A program made the translations under genes and the position numbers. Below the pieces are notes generated by a model. That model saw nothing but the letters and a program-made list of their open reading frames with translations. It was not told the origin of the DNA and made no database searches. From Rhodotorula mucilaginosa (Eukaryota > Basidiomycota > Microbotryomycetes > Sporidiobolales > Sporidiobolaceae), in NCBI GenBank assembly GCA_034406715.1, contig CP137867.1, positions 62,001 through 126,000 on the forward strand: 64,000 bases of DNA, given 5' to 3'. Of the stretch, positions 10,971 through 22,550 are shown one piece after another. The first letter of the stretch is position 1. Every line of letters starts with the position of its first letter.

Positions 10971-13900
10971 ATGAGCACTCCCCCTCCTACGACGAGCGCT
11001 GACAATGCCGAGCGGGACACCACCCCGGGCGGATCAGTCCGACCGCTCAGACCGATGCTCGCAAGAGGAGCGGCGTGCGTAGTTCTCCCTCTCGCTCTCG
11101 CCGCCTGTTCTCTTCCGCACGCTGACCCGTTTCCGTTATCCCCCAGCTGCGATACCTGCCGAGCGAGAAAGGTGAGAAGAGTTCTCGGAATTTCCCCAAG
11201 CCGCTTTGTTTTCCCGTGACGCCCCGTCCGTGGCGGAAGTCGCCATGAATCCTCCGAACTGGTCACCAAAGTCCACCTCGACCGCACGAAGTGGTCGTGT
11301 TGCACCGTCATCAACATCCGGTTGAACTTTTTTGCCGGGCTCGAATTGAGAGCCGGACCCGGAAGAGGAGGAGGAAGAAGGCCGGGTTCTCTTTCTGTTC
11401 TGATCATGGCGACACCGGAGGACCCTCGACCCGCTTTTCCATTGCCGACGAGCCCAGAGCAAACCTCGACGAGAATCCCTTCCCAGCGAGCTGACGAACG
11501 GACATCGCCCCCCTTTGACGCAGGTGAAATGCGACGCCTCTCGCCCCTTCTGCACTCCCTGCCTCAAGTCCTCCCGCGGGGATACCTCGGCCGCCCTCTC
11601 GCGATGCAAATACGAAGGGGTCACGGTCGCAGCTGCGAGGGAAGCCGTCGCGGCCGCGAGGGGCGGGGTCACGACGGGGCATGCAAAGGGGAGGAAGAGG
11701 AAGAGTGAGATGATGATGATGGCGGCGGCGGCGGCGGCTGCTGCTGCCGGTGGTGGTGGTGGTGGTGCGGGTGAAGAAGGGCGTGAGGGCGACAACCTGG
11801 CCGCGACGACGACGACGACGACGAAGAAGATTAGCAGGGGAAGGAGTTCTTCCACTACTGGCGGTCAAGGTCGAGACGCACCCCAACAACAACCCGATTC
11901 GAAACGCAGCCGCATCAACAACAAGCACGACACCAGAGATCCAGAGCTTCTCTCGCCTCCCAACGCTACTACCACCTCCTCCCGTGCTGCTGGTCCCTCC
12001 ACCTCAGGCCCCGCCTCCGCCCCGTCGTCGTCGTCGTCGTCCTCCTCCTCCTCGCCACCCTTTCTATCGCCAGCTCTTCCGACACTCCCACCCCCGCAGG
12101 GCGGTCCACTCTCTAGTGCGGCTGTGGTGGCTCACGCGCACGCGCACAATTTCCAATCTTCGGCGAGGGCGGGAGTGGGGTACCCTCCTCCTCCGCTGGG
12201 AGGACAACATCCGACGAACGCGAACGCGAACGCGAACGGAGAGAGCTCCACCAATGGCGGTAGCGATAGGTGGCCCCTTGGCGCAGGAGCGGCTGCGGCG
12301 GCGGTCGCGCACCATCATCTCGAGAATGGCGTCGGCGTCGGCGTCGATTATCGTCACCACCACCACCACCACCTTCCTCAGCAGCAGACGACGACGACGA
12401 CGACGACGCATTACCCGCAGCAGCAGCGAACTGGCGCCGCAGGTCTCTATAACGTCTCGATCTCGATGCCGTCACGAGGAGGCGGAGGGGGCTTTAATCC
12501 GGACGTCTATCAACACCACCACTACCACCAGCAGCAGCAGCAGCCCCTGCAACAGTTGCCGTATCAGTACCACCATCACCAACAACAACAGCACCAACAG
12601 CAGCAGCAGCACCGAACGGCAACGACTGAGTCGGGTGCAGCAGAGAGGAGGGAGCGGAGCACGGATCGTCCAGCTGACGGCGGCGGCCGGATCGGTAAGT
12701 TGGTCGTTTCTTTGCCCCCCCCCCCCCCCCCCCCCCGGTCGTCTTCCGAGCGATATCGACGCTCGTTCGAGCATACACGACGGACGGAAAACGCTGACTT
12801 TCGCATGCGCGCTTCAAACAGGCACTTTGGAGCAGCAGCAGGAACACCGAGCGGCGATGACCAACGAGACTAGTCACTACGACGGAAGGTCTGTACCGTA
12901 TACGTTCCCTGCCGCCGCCGCCGCCGCCGCCGCTCCGTCCGCTCTCCTCCCGCCGGTTTCTTCTTCCTCCGCCTCGTCTTCTTCTTACTCCAACCCGTAC
13001 GCCGCCGGGACCTCTTCTTCTTCTTCGTTGTTCAACAGCAACAATCCTCCTTCTTTGTCATCGGTACCGGCTTCGGCGGCGGCGTACACCTCTGCTGCGC
13101 ACAGTTTTGCGGGCGCGGGATCGCCGGCGTATGCTCAACTCCAGCAGCAGCAGCAGCAGGCTGTTTACGGCTCGAGTTCGGGTGGACCCGCCGGAGGAGG
13201 AGAAAGAGGATCGCTTACGCCCGGGTCGTATCCGCCTATGCAGCTCGTACCTCCTCCTCCTCCCCCCTCAGCGTCGGCGGACTCGCACGAGCAAAAGGGG
13301 CGAGGGTTGTCGGCCCTTTCGGCGGCGGCGGCGGGACTTGGTGCGGTGGTGGCGATGGCGGAGGAGGAGGAGGTCGGGCCAGATCATCAAGGAGGAGGAG
13401 GGGACGACGTTCGGCGGTCGGAACGACGCGGCGGGTCATTCTCCTCCCTCTCGAATTCTCATCCTCACTACGCATACTCGAACCCGTACACAACCTCGTC
13501 ATCGTATCCCTATTCGTCCGCGACGGCACCTAATGGCTCCCGTTCCGCTTCACCGGCGACGTGGGCCGCCGGAATCACGACGACGACGACGACCACCGCC
13601 TCGTCCGGTTCGCCTCTGCATTTCTCGAACCTGAGACAACAAGTGTCGACGTATCCGCGCCGCGGTTCCGAGCCGGACGCGTATGCGCTGTCGTCCCCGA
13701 GGGGAGCGGCCGTCTCTGCCATCCGGGGCGAACAACCGACTCGACCGTCGTCGTACTCGTCGTTCCAACCTGCTGGAGGAGGAGGAGAGGAGGGTCTTGC
13801 CGTCGTCACGTCCGGGATCCAGTCGACGACGACGGTGGTTTCGACGCCGAGTAATGGCGAAGTGAGCGCGAGCGGGACGACGCAAGCGACCACGCCGCCC

Positions 13901-16216
13901 CTTTTGGGAGGCTCGAACGGCTCGTCGCCGCAGTTCAAGTCGGCCGGGGTCCACAACGCGAACGGGAACAACCACCACGACTCGACGGTCGGGATTGGCG
14001 CCATGTCGGGGAGTGCAGAGTCGATCGGCCGGGGCAATGCCAACGCCAATGGCAGCAGGACTACCCTGCCGGAACCGTCGGCGGCCGAAGCGGCGGCCGA
14101 ATCGGCCTCGTACCTCCTCGACGAGTTCTCGCTCACGCCCGAACTGTACCAGATCCTGCACCCGCAGTACCCCCTCTCGTTACCGCCCCTCTCGACGCTG
14201 CACCACCTCTTGACGACGTTCTTCCTCCGCGCCACGATCCCGTCGACGATGCTCTCGCGCGCGCAGATCCTCCAATCCCTCGTGTTTGGACCGGCCGACG
14301 CTCGCTGGCCCGAAGAAGCGCTCCTGCACGCCATGTGCGCCTGCGCGGCTTCGTTCGTCTCGCCCGATTCGCTCGCGGGTCCGAACGCGCACGATGACCC
14401 GATGGCGAGCTCGTTGCTCGGCGGGTTTGACGGCGGCCTTTCGGGCGTGTATGCGAGGAGGTCGACGTATTGGGAGATGGAAGGGGACAAGAACCCGAGA
14501 GAGTACCACTACCGGCATGCGAAGCGGTGCATCCTCGAGGCGATGGGCGGCGTCGCGCTCCCGTCCGGTCACCGCGTCGCCAAGCGCAGAAACTTGTTGC
14601 AGGTGAGGGTGGTTTCCGCCAGAGTGGGGGACTTTGTTCGAAGCCTGCTGATCTTTCTTATTCGCGGCCGCAGGTTCTCCAAGCGACGATCTTGACCTGC
14701 TGGTCGGCGTACCAACTCGCCAACTTGCTGGACCTCTGGACCTTTGCGGGTCACTGCACTCGGCTCGCGACCCCGCTCGGGTTGAACCACCTGCACGCGT
14801 GGGATTTCAGCGCGAATCGGACCGGTCCGCTCGCCGAGGATTGGGGGACGCGGATCCGCCGCGTGCAGCGGCGAGAGTTGCTCGGGCCGGCGAAAGACCT
14901 CGAGGAGCACTGGGAGCGGGGCGTCACGTTCTGGATGGTGTTTACGATCGATCGGTTCGCGAGTGCCATTACCGACTTGTGCACCTCGCTCGACGAGAGT
15001 GAGTGCCACTCGTCGTCGATTTCCGGTTCATGGCTCTCCCGTGCGGGTGCTGACGAGAGCGCTCAAACGCCGACTTTTTTTTCGCAGAGGACATTACGAC
15101 TCACATGCCGTGTTTGGCGACCGCGATGATTCCCGAACTCGCGATCGACCGCGTGACGGGCTTGATCCCTTCCCTCTCGATCTCGTCCCCTTCCTTCCTC
15201 GAAGAGTCGGCCGTCCCCGTCGGCTCCCTCGGCACCTACATCCGCGCCGTCGTCTTGTTCGGACGCGTGATCACGTTCTTGCAGCGCGTGCCGCGCAACC
15301 CGTGCGAGTTGCAGACCGAGACGTGCAGCGTCATCAAGGCGAGCGCGCGGGCGCAACCCGACTTTATCGAGTTGGACATTGCCCTGAGTCGGTTCAAGGC
15401 GACCCACTCGGCCAACTTTTTCGACGCGGCCGGGAACGGGATCGACATGCTCTCGACGTGCGCATACATCCTCCCGCACGTGTGAGTGCCGTCCCCTCGT
15501 CTTGCAGCTGCGCCCTATGGATGCTGACTCGGTGGGCTTGGAACAGCGCGACGATCCTGTTGCACGAGGCGTTCACGGATCGGTACGACCGCTCGTCGAC
15601 GTCGTCGCTGAACCGGAGTCTCGCGTCGGCAAAGTGCATCGTCAACGCCATGACCATCCTGTACCACTCGAGTTATGACCTCGGCGGGATCGATCCGTGA
15701 GTGGTCCCGATTCTCTTTCACGCGGTTGTGTCGGCCCTCCGAGTACAATATAAACTGACCGCCACGCGCGCGCGGCAGCTTCATCCCCTGGTGCTGGTCC
15801 GTGACGGGTCGTTCGCTCGTCCGCGACTATGCGACGAAGCGGTACTGGGGCGCGCACGACGAGGCGCTCGCGAGTCGCGAGATGGCCGAATCGGTGCTCG
15901 GCTTTCACCTCCTGTGCGCCGAGAAAAAGATCCCGATCGCGCGTGAGCTTGAGTGTCCCCCTTTTTACGAGTTTTTTGGAACTCCCCACCCTCTCGTGAT
16001 GATCGGTGCGGGCGCCAGTGCTGACGAGATTTACGACTGGTGTGCGTGCCCAGAGGTCATGGCCGACACGCTGAAAGGGTACCTCGACAACCCCGAGACG
16101 CTCCTCCCCATTGATATCTCGGTGCGTGTTCTGGATTCCGCTCTTCCTTCTGTGCACAGCATACTCACCCCCACGTTCCTTCGCCACGCCACGGACAGGA
16201 CTATCGCCAGCTCTAA
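10971..16216 (+). CDS. Zn2Cys6 transcription factor with fungal-specific regulatory domain
   Basis: The zinc cluster is split over exons. Exon 1 is 10971-11074. A 25-nt exon (11147-11171) codes CDTCRARK. After a 352-nt intron, exon 3 resumes at 11524 with VKCDASRPFCTPC. This gives the CX2CX6C plus CX2C pattern, with an unusually long last loop of 14 residues before the final Cys. A low-complexity stretch of roughly 750 residues follows (poly-Ala, Gly, Ser, His, Gln, Thr), interrupted by an intron at 12697 that holds a 24-C run. From about 14,100 the fungal transcription factor middle homology region begins (LDEFSLTPELYQILHP, ILTCWSAYQLANLLDLW, YILPHV). Several short introns follow, and the gene ends at TAA 16214. 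Targets are unknown. The large + strand frame beginning at 11750 is out of phase before the intron at 12697 and correct after it. Confidence 0.85.
12715..12738 (+). repeat. 24-bp poly-C tract in an intron
   Basis: An uninterrupted run of 24 C lies about 18 nt after the GTAAGT donor of a transcription factor intron. Its length may be unreliable in assembly. Confidence 0.85.
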
Positions 16217-17117
16217 GAGCTTGAGCCATGTTCGACTCGCCGTTTGTTTCCGACTTGACTTGTTGCGCCTGTTCGACTTGATTTTTTTCGACCTCTGAGT
16301 ACCTGCACGCATGCATCCACTAGATTTTTCTTGTAGCCCATTTTACTTCATCCCCGTAGCCGCTTCTAATTACCTCTTTGTCCTTTTGTTCATGACTAGG
16401 CCAATTGCAAGCTGCCAAATTGAATTTGAATGTCTCCGAACCGACCCGCCGGCGCGGTGGCATACGGAGATGAGCGGCAAGCCGGCGAGCGTACTGTACG
16501 AGTGGCAGAGTGGCGTTGGCTTGCATACATAAGCAGGACGATAAGTTAAGCGAAGGGAAGCGAGGCAGAGTCTGGGCCCCGCCCGTAACCGCGGAGATCG
16601 GAGACGAGCTCGAGGCGTGGCGCGGAACGAGACGCGCGCGCGCGAGTGGCGGACTTGCCGTGGAGCGAACGAACGTGCTCGAGCCTCTTTTTTTTTTCTT
16701 CACCCCGCTTGTGACTGGCGCCTCGCACGCACTAGTTCACCAACTCGAGTCCACTTAGGTGCAGCTTGTGATCCTCGCAGCCCGCCTTTGCGTCGCCCCC
16801 CCTTGCCCGTCTCGCACGAGCCTCCCTCGTTTGTCGTCTCGACCTCGTCGTCGCCACTCTTCGCACGCGTGAGTCGCCACTGCCTGGCTGATGCGACTAT
16901 AGCGACTTTTAGTACAGCATGCTGACCCTGTTCGTGCATTACCCTCGTCCCATCCCCCTCCCGTTCGCCGTGGTCGCTGTTCCCGGGCTCTTGTCCGATC
17001 CGCGCCCCGTTCTCGGTCGTCACCGCCTCACGATTCAATCCCACGGCGCACGCTCTGCATCTCCGCGGATGAACGCATGCACGCCCGCAGCGTAGAATCA
17101 ACACCGTCCATCGACAT
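16217..17117. promoter_or_regulatory. Region between the zinc-cluster gene and EF3
   Basis: 900 bp holding the 3' flank of the transcription factor and the EF3 promoter and leader. The last 350 bp are C/T-rich with CCTCG and TCGTCTCGAC stretches, as is common before highly expressed fungal genes. No protein gene seen. Confidence 0.4.
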
Positions 17118-20100
17118 ATGCCTTCAGCTGCCATGTCTGCCCCGGCCGCTCCCCAGATCTCTGCCGAGGACATCAAGCTCGACCACGGCAAGGTCCCGTC
17201 GTCGTCCGACGTCAAACTCGACATTGCCACCGTCCTGTCGGGCACCGCCGACCGTGCGAGCCGCATCGACGCCGTCAAGGAGCTCGTCGACGACGTCAAG
17301 CTCAACGGGCCCCACGCCTTCGTCCAGCACCAGATTGCCGACGCGATTCTCAAGGGTCTCGCCGACAAGAAGAATGCTGGCGTCCGCGAGGCCTCGTGCG
17401 ACCTGCTCCGGATCCTCGTCGAGCAGGGCGTCGGTAACGCCGTCGAGCCGTTCTTTTACGAAAAGGTCATGAAGACGATCGTCGCCGAGACCTTTGCCGA
17501 CAAGGAGAAGAACGTCCGCGAGGCTGCCGTCGAGGCCGTCCGCTCGGTCGTCCAGGTCTCGACCTCGTGGGCCGTCCCCATCTTCCTGCCCATCCTCCTC
17601 GAGCAGATCAAGACCGCCGGCAAGTGGCAGGTCAAGACGGGCGCCCTCGCCATCATGGACCAGCTCGTCATCTCGGCCCCGGAGCAGTGCGCCCGCCTCA
17701 TGCCCGACATCATCCCCGTCATGGTCGACGCCATCTGGGACACCAAGTCGGACGTCAAGAAGGCCGCCCGCGCCTCGCTCACCGCCCTCTGCGCCCTCGT
17801 CACCAACAAGGATATCGAGAAGTTTGTTCCGGCCCTCATGTGCGTTGCCCCGCCCGTCTCGTGTCTCCCTAAAGAATTCTGACATACTGACCGTGTCAAT
17901 TGCGCCCGCGCAGCAACTGCCTGATCAACCCGGTCGAGGAGACCCCGAAGACGATTCAGCTCTTGGCCGCGACCACCTTTGTCCAGGAGGTCGACTCGCC
18001 GACGCTCGCGCTCATGGCCCCGCTCCTGTCGCGTGGTCTCAACGAGAAGTTGACCGCGACCGTCCGTAAGGTCGCCGTCATCATCGACAACATGACCAAG
18101 CTTGTCGACAACGAGCACACGATCCGTCCGTTCGTTCCCAAGCTCCTTCCCGGCCTGATCAAGGTCGAGAACACGGTCGGTGACCCCGAAGCGCGCGGCG
18201 TCGTCGTCAAGGCGATCAAGACCCTCCGCGACACGGCCAACTGCGACGGCGACGGTTCGGCGCTCCCGCCTCCCAAGGTCGTCTCGGCCGAGCACACGGC
18301 GCCGATCGTCGTCAAGGCCATCAAGAAGGTTGACGCCGCCTCGAAGCTCGACGCGTCGTCGCCCCTCGTCGACTACATCGCCAAGCTCGTCGGCAACCTG
18401 TGCACGGCCCGCAACTGGGAGTCGACCGAGTGGGAGTCGTCGCTCGTCCCGTACGTCTCGCTCGCGCTCCCGGCTTCGATCCGCGCCAACTCGGCGATCG
18501 AGGTCGCGCGCGACCTGCTCCAGGAGCTCGCCAAGGAGGAGGGCCAGGAGGTCGAGGCGTTCCCGGACGAGGAGGAGGGCGAGGACCTGTGCAACTGCAC
18601 CTTCTCGCTCGCCTACGGCGCCAAGATCCTGCTCAACACTGCGACGCTCCGTCTCAAGCGTGGTCACCGTTACGGTCTCTGTGGCCGCAACGGTTCCGGC
18701 AAGTCGACCCTCATGCGCGCGATCGACAACGGTCAGGTCGAGGGCTTCCCGTCCCCGGACGAGGTCCGCACCTTCTACGTCGAGCACGACGTCGACGGTG
18801 ACGAGACCGAGAACTCGATCGTCTCGTTCGTCCTCAAGGACAAGCGTATTCTCAAGACCGAGGAGGAGATCCGCACCGTTCTCGAGTCGGTCGGCTTTAC
18901 GCGCGAGCGCCAGGAGGCCGCGATCGGTTCGCTCTCGGGTGGATGGAAGATGAAGCTCGCGCTCGCGCGCGCCATCCTGTTCGAGGCCGACATTCTCCTC
19001 CTCGACGAGCCGACCAACCACTTGGACGTGCTGAACGTCGCCTGGCTCGAGAACTACCTCTGCTCGCTCAAGACCTGCACGTCGATCATCGTCTCGCACG
19101 ACTCGGGCTTCCTGAACAACGTCTGCACCGACATCCTCCACTTGAACAAGTTCAAGGTCAAGCGGTACCCGGGCAACCTCGACGCCTTCGTCAAGTTTGT
19201 TCCGGAGGCTCGCGCCTACTACGAGCTTAACCCGCTCGAAGACTACAATTTCAAGATGCCTGCTGTGCGTATAGTCTCCTTTGTTGGTGGCCGGGACTTG
19301 GGAGGCCGAAAAAAACCGATCGGAAAAAATTTTCCCGACGCAGCGCACTGACCCCTTGCACGTGTTTTTACCCTCCCGCAGCCGCCTCTGCTTGACGGTG
19401 TCAAGACCAAGGAGAAGTCGCTCATCAAGATGCGTCACGTCGGCTTCCAGTACCCGACGTCGCCGGTCCAGCAGCTGTACGACATCTCGCTCCAGGTCTC
19501 GCTCTCGTCGCGTGTCGCCGTCCTCGGACCGAACGGTTCGGGCAAGTCGACGCTCGTCAAGCTCCTCGTCAACGAGACCGAGCCGAACAAGGGCGGTGAG
19601 GTCTGGAAGCACCCCAACTTGGTCATCGGTTACGTCGCGCAGCACGCGTTCCACCACATCGACCACCACCTCGACAAGACCCCGCTCGAGTACATGCTCC
19701 AGCGTTACCAGACCGGTGAGGACATTGAGGAGCTCGCCAAGGCGAACCGCAAGCTCAGCGAGGAGGAGGAGAAGAAGATGAAGGACGGCGCCAACGTCGT
19801 CGTCGAGGGCGTCAAGCGCACCATCGACGACATTGTCGCCCGCAAGAAGCTCAAGCAGTCGTTCGAGTACGAGGTCACCTTCAAGGGCCTCTCGTCGTCC
19901 GAGAACATGTGGCTCCCGCGTGACGAGCTCGTCCGCCGTGGTTTCGAGAAGAAGGTGCGCCCGTTTTCCCGTTTTTGCTTCCCCTTTGATAGATCCGCCG
20001 CCTTTTTAGTGTCTCTCTTTGGTCCGCGGCATGTGTACTGACTCTATCACCCCCACTCTACACCTCCACCCCCACTTGTCGCCCTCCGTCCGATCCCACC

Positions 20101-20926
20101 TCGCGCCGACGACTTTGCCTCCTCCCTACCCTCAGGTCCAGGAGGTCGACTCTCGCGAGGCGCAGAAGGCTGGTCTCCTGCGTCCTCTGGTGCGTAAGGA
20201 GATCGAGTCTCACTTTGCAGACTTCGGCCTCGAGCCGGAGTTCACTACGCACAACACGATGCGCGGTCTCTCCGGTGGCCAGAAGGTCAAGGTCGTTCTC
20301 GCCGCTGCGACCTGGCGCCGGCCTCACATCGTCATCCTCGACGAGCCGACCAACTACCTCGACCGCGAGTCGCTCGCTGCGCTCATCTCGGCGCTCAAGG
20401 AGTACGAGGGCGGTGTCCTCGTCATCACCCACGTGCGTTCCACGGCCTTTCCTCGGGTGTCTTCTTTTCTTTCGCCCCCGTTCGCACGCTGACTATAACG
20501 CGCCTGCACACGCCCGCAGAACCGCGAGTTCTCCGAGTCGATCTGCTCGGAAGTTTGGGCGATGAAGGACGGTTACCTGACCGCCTCCGGTCACAACTGG
20601 GTCGAGGGTCAGGGCTCGGGCCCGCGTATTGACCAGAAGAAGGATGACGAGGAGGAGGAGGTCTTTGACGCAATGGGGAACAAGTGGGTTTAATAGCTAC
20701 TCTCTATGGCTACACTCATTTTGGCCGGATGCTGACCTTCTGCCCCCTTTTTTTTCCCCCTGCTCGCTCGCTCGCTCCTTTCGCCCGCTCCCCCGCCCTG
20801 CCCTACAGGATCGACGCGCCGAAGAAGGTCAAGAAGGTGACGTCGAAGGATGCCCGCAAGGCCAAGAAGGAGCGGATGGCGAGGAAGAAGCTCGGTCTCC
20901 CGTCGGAAGACGAGGCCGAGTACTAG
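17118..20926 (+). CDS. TEF3: Translation elongation factor 3 (EF3), ribosomal ABC ATPase
   Basis: Fungus-specific ABC-F ATPase that drives E-site tRNA release and helps aminoacyl-tRNA delivery by eEF1A. ATG 17118; six introns. Order: N-terminal HEAT repeats (to about residue 310), a four-helix region, then ABC1 with Walker [10 protein letters not shown], signature LSGGWKMK and Walker [15 protein letters not shown]2 follows with GPNGSGKST, an inserted chromodomain-like segment, LSGGQKVK and [11 protein letters not shown]. The Lys-rich C-terminal tail ([18 protein letters not shown]) binds ribosomes. Penultimate exon: about 20,520 to 20,682 (ending GGGAACAA before GTGGGT). Last exon: about 20,809 to the stop at 20926. 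Strong C-ending codon bias fits a very abundant protein. The sequence from 20538 onward is repeated twice more downstream. Confidence 0.97.
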
Positions 20927-22161
20927 ATCTTTGCGCGCTTTCCGGTTCTCCTTTCGGTTGTCCCCCGTGTAGTAATTTCCTCCCTTTCTCTTCTTGTCAT
21001 TTACCCTCTACACGCATACTTTTTTGGGGCCAGCTCTGGAGAGAGAAAGCGGCGCACTCTCGAGGTTTGGCCTGCCTGCCTCGGACTTTGACCGGATCCG
21101 CTCAGGTTGCGAGCGGAAACTCTTTTTCAAGTGTAGCAGGTCGACGGCTCGCGAGATCAAGCTCGTCATGGTATGTACGGGTGCAGCAGACCGAGGCGCA
21201 TTCGCGGGCGTGGTGAACTGGACGCCAGAGTTTCGGGCAGTTTTTTTGCGCGTCGACGGTTTGCCAAGTTCGAAAGCTTTTTTCACACACAGTGAGTCAA
21301 CAGCGCGCAACATAGAAGCTCTCGCTTTACTCGAATGGCAGTCTTTGATATGTGTACGAGTCCAGTCTTTTGCACAGGATTCTCTTGTCGGAATCCGACT
21401 GGACTTTGAAGGATGGAACACTCGGCTCGTATTCATTTTTGGCGCTCGAAGCCTGCAAAAAGCTTAGATGTGCCCTATCGCTCAGGTCTCGTCCGCTTAC
21501 AAGGCTGCATGGGCAGGTGTAGCGGTGTGCAGCTGCGTTGAAGTATCTGGAGATCTCCCGATAAAGCTTCGTGTGAGCTTTGGCACAGTATTGCTCGGAG
21601 TTCAGGATACATGTAACTAGGTCTAGCTGGTCAACGGCTTGACAGAAAAAGCTCATCATGGTATATACAGATGCAGCAGACTCAGAGGCACGTGGTGGGC
21701 ATGCTCGAATTGACAACCTGTGTTTGGAGCAGCTTTCGCGTTGCGCTTGATGTGAGAAGCTTGCTTGATTCCCTCTATACACAGATTCTGAAGAAGGACC
21801 ATGTCATACACAGAGCAAGATCAAGAACATAGAGTTGCACAGAGACAAGAATATTGCCTCCGCAGCTGCTCAGTTTGCGAATGGGTTGAGAGTTTGAGAT
21901 GGCCGCCACTCGGGCATGCGCACGCAGAGTCGTATCAATTGGATGACTGCCACTTTCTTGCTTCAGCAGGAAACAGACTGTGCTACGAGGGGTCAGTCTA
22001 CCCTAGACCGGTCAAGGGCAAGCAAGAAAGTGTTGGAAATTTGGGAAATACAAAACGTGCAGCTGCCAACAAGCTCGCCTTCCAAGTTGCAGTATTGTCT
22101 GACTCGAGAGGCAAGACCGGCGTCATAGCATACACTATCCCTCATACTAGCGAGATACGAA
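20538..22161 (+). repeat. Tandem unit copy 1: EF3 3' end plus downstream 1.2 kb
   Basis: First of three direct tandem units with a period of 1,624 bp. It begins inside the penultimate EF3 exon at TCGATCTGCTCGG and includes the last intron, last exon, stop codon and about 1.2 kb downstream. The unit start shares TCGATCTG with the end of the previous unit, suggesting a micro-homology junction. This copy belongs to the intact EF3 gene. The downstream part holds overlapping open frames on both strands (for example 21801-22256 + and 21327-21782 -), none recognised. Confidence 0.95.
21135..21690 (+). repeat. Diverged internal repeat pair inside the tandem unit
   Basis: 21135-21200 and 21624-21690 are related, with many shared blocks (GGTC.ACGGCT, GCTC.TCATGGTAT, TGCAGCAGAC, GAGGCA). 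Weaker similarity runs for perhaps 100 bp more. Each carries CATGGTAT next to GCAGCAGAC. On the minus strand both read as VxTMxSxxxxAVDxLxL, so they could be a duplicated exon of an unknown or dead gene. The pair recurs in copies 2 and 3. Confidence 0.5.
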
Positions 22162-22550
22162 TCGATCTGCTCGGAAGTTTGGGCGATGAAGGACGGTTAC
22201 CTGACCGCCTCCGGTCACAACTGGGTCGAGGGTCAGGGCTCGGGCCCGCGTATTGACCAGAAGAAGGATGACGAGGAGGAGGAGGTCTTTGACGCAATGG
22301 GGAACAAGTGGGTTTAATAGCTACTCTCTATGGCTACACTCATTTTGGCCGGATGCTGACCTTCTGCCCCCTTTTTTTTCCCCCTGCTCGCTCGCTCGCT
22401 CCTTTCGCCCGCTCCCCCGCCCTGCCCTACAGGATCGACGCGCCGAAGAAGGTCAAGAAGGTGACGTCGAAGGATGCCCGCAAGGCCAAGAAGGAGCGGA
22501 TGGCGAGGAAGAAGCTCGGTCTCCCGTCGGAAGACGAGGCCGAGTACTAG
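22162..22550 (+). pseudogene. Orphan EF3 3'-terminal fragment, copy 2
   Basis: Carries the last part of the penultimate EF3 exon, the intact last intron (GTGGGT donor, CCTACAG acceptor), and the complete last exon with its stop at 22550. It lacks both ATPase domains and any acceptor for the penultimate exon. An in-frame ATG (the Met of EVWAMKDGY) could start a polypeptide of about 80 residues equal to the EF3 C-terminal tail if the region were transcribed. Most likely a non-functional fragment. Its last-exon acceptor could also be reached by splicing from copy 1, giving an identical protein but a different 3' UTR distance. Confidence 0.85.

Noticed and set aside
11750-12696. Arg-rich frame at the start of the 981-codon open frame in the zinc-cluster gene
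   Set aside because: It is out of phase with the zinc cluster; the correct frame switches into this one only after the intron at 12697.
10971-16216. The local zinc-cluster factor as regulator of the CCGCGGACA gene set
   Set aside because: The motif type fits a zinc-cluster protein, but fungi have many such factors and physical proximity is not evidence.
17456-19669. A 737-codon open frame on the minus strand across EF3
   Set aside because: It is the mirror of the strong G/C third-position bias of EF3; the + strand has clear ABC motifs. Similar antisense frames over GND1 (50606-52114) and 27643-28602 are rejected for the same reason.
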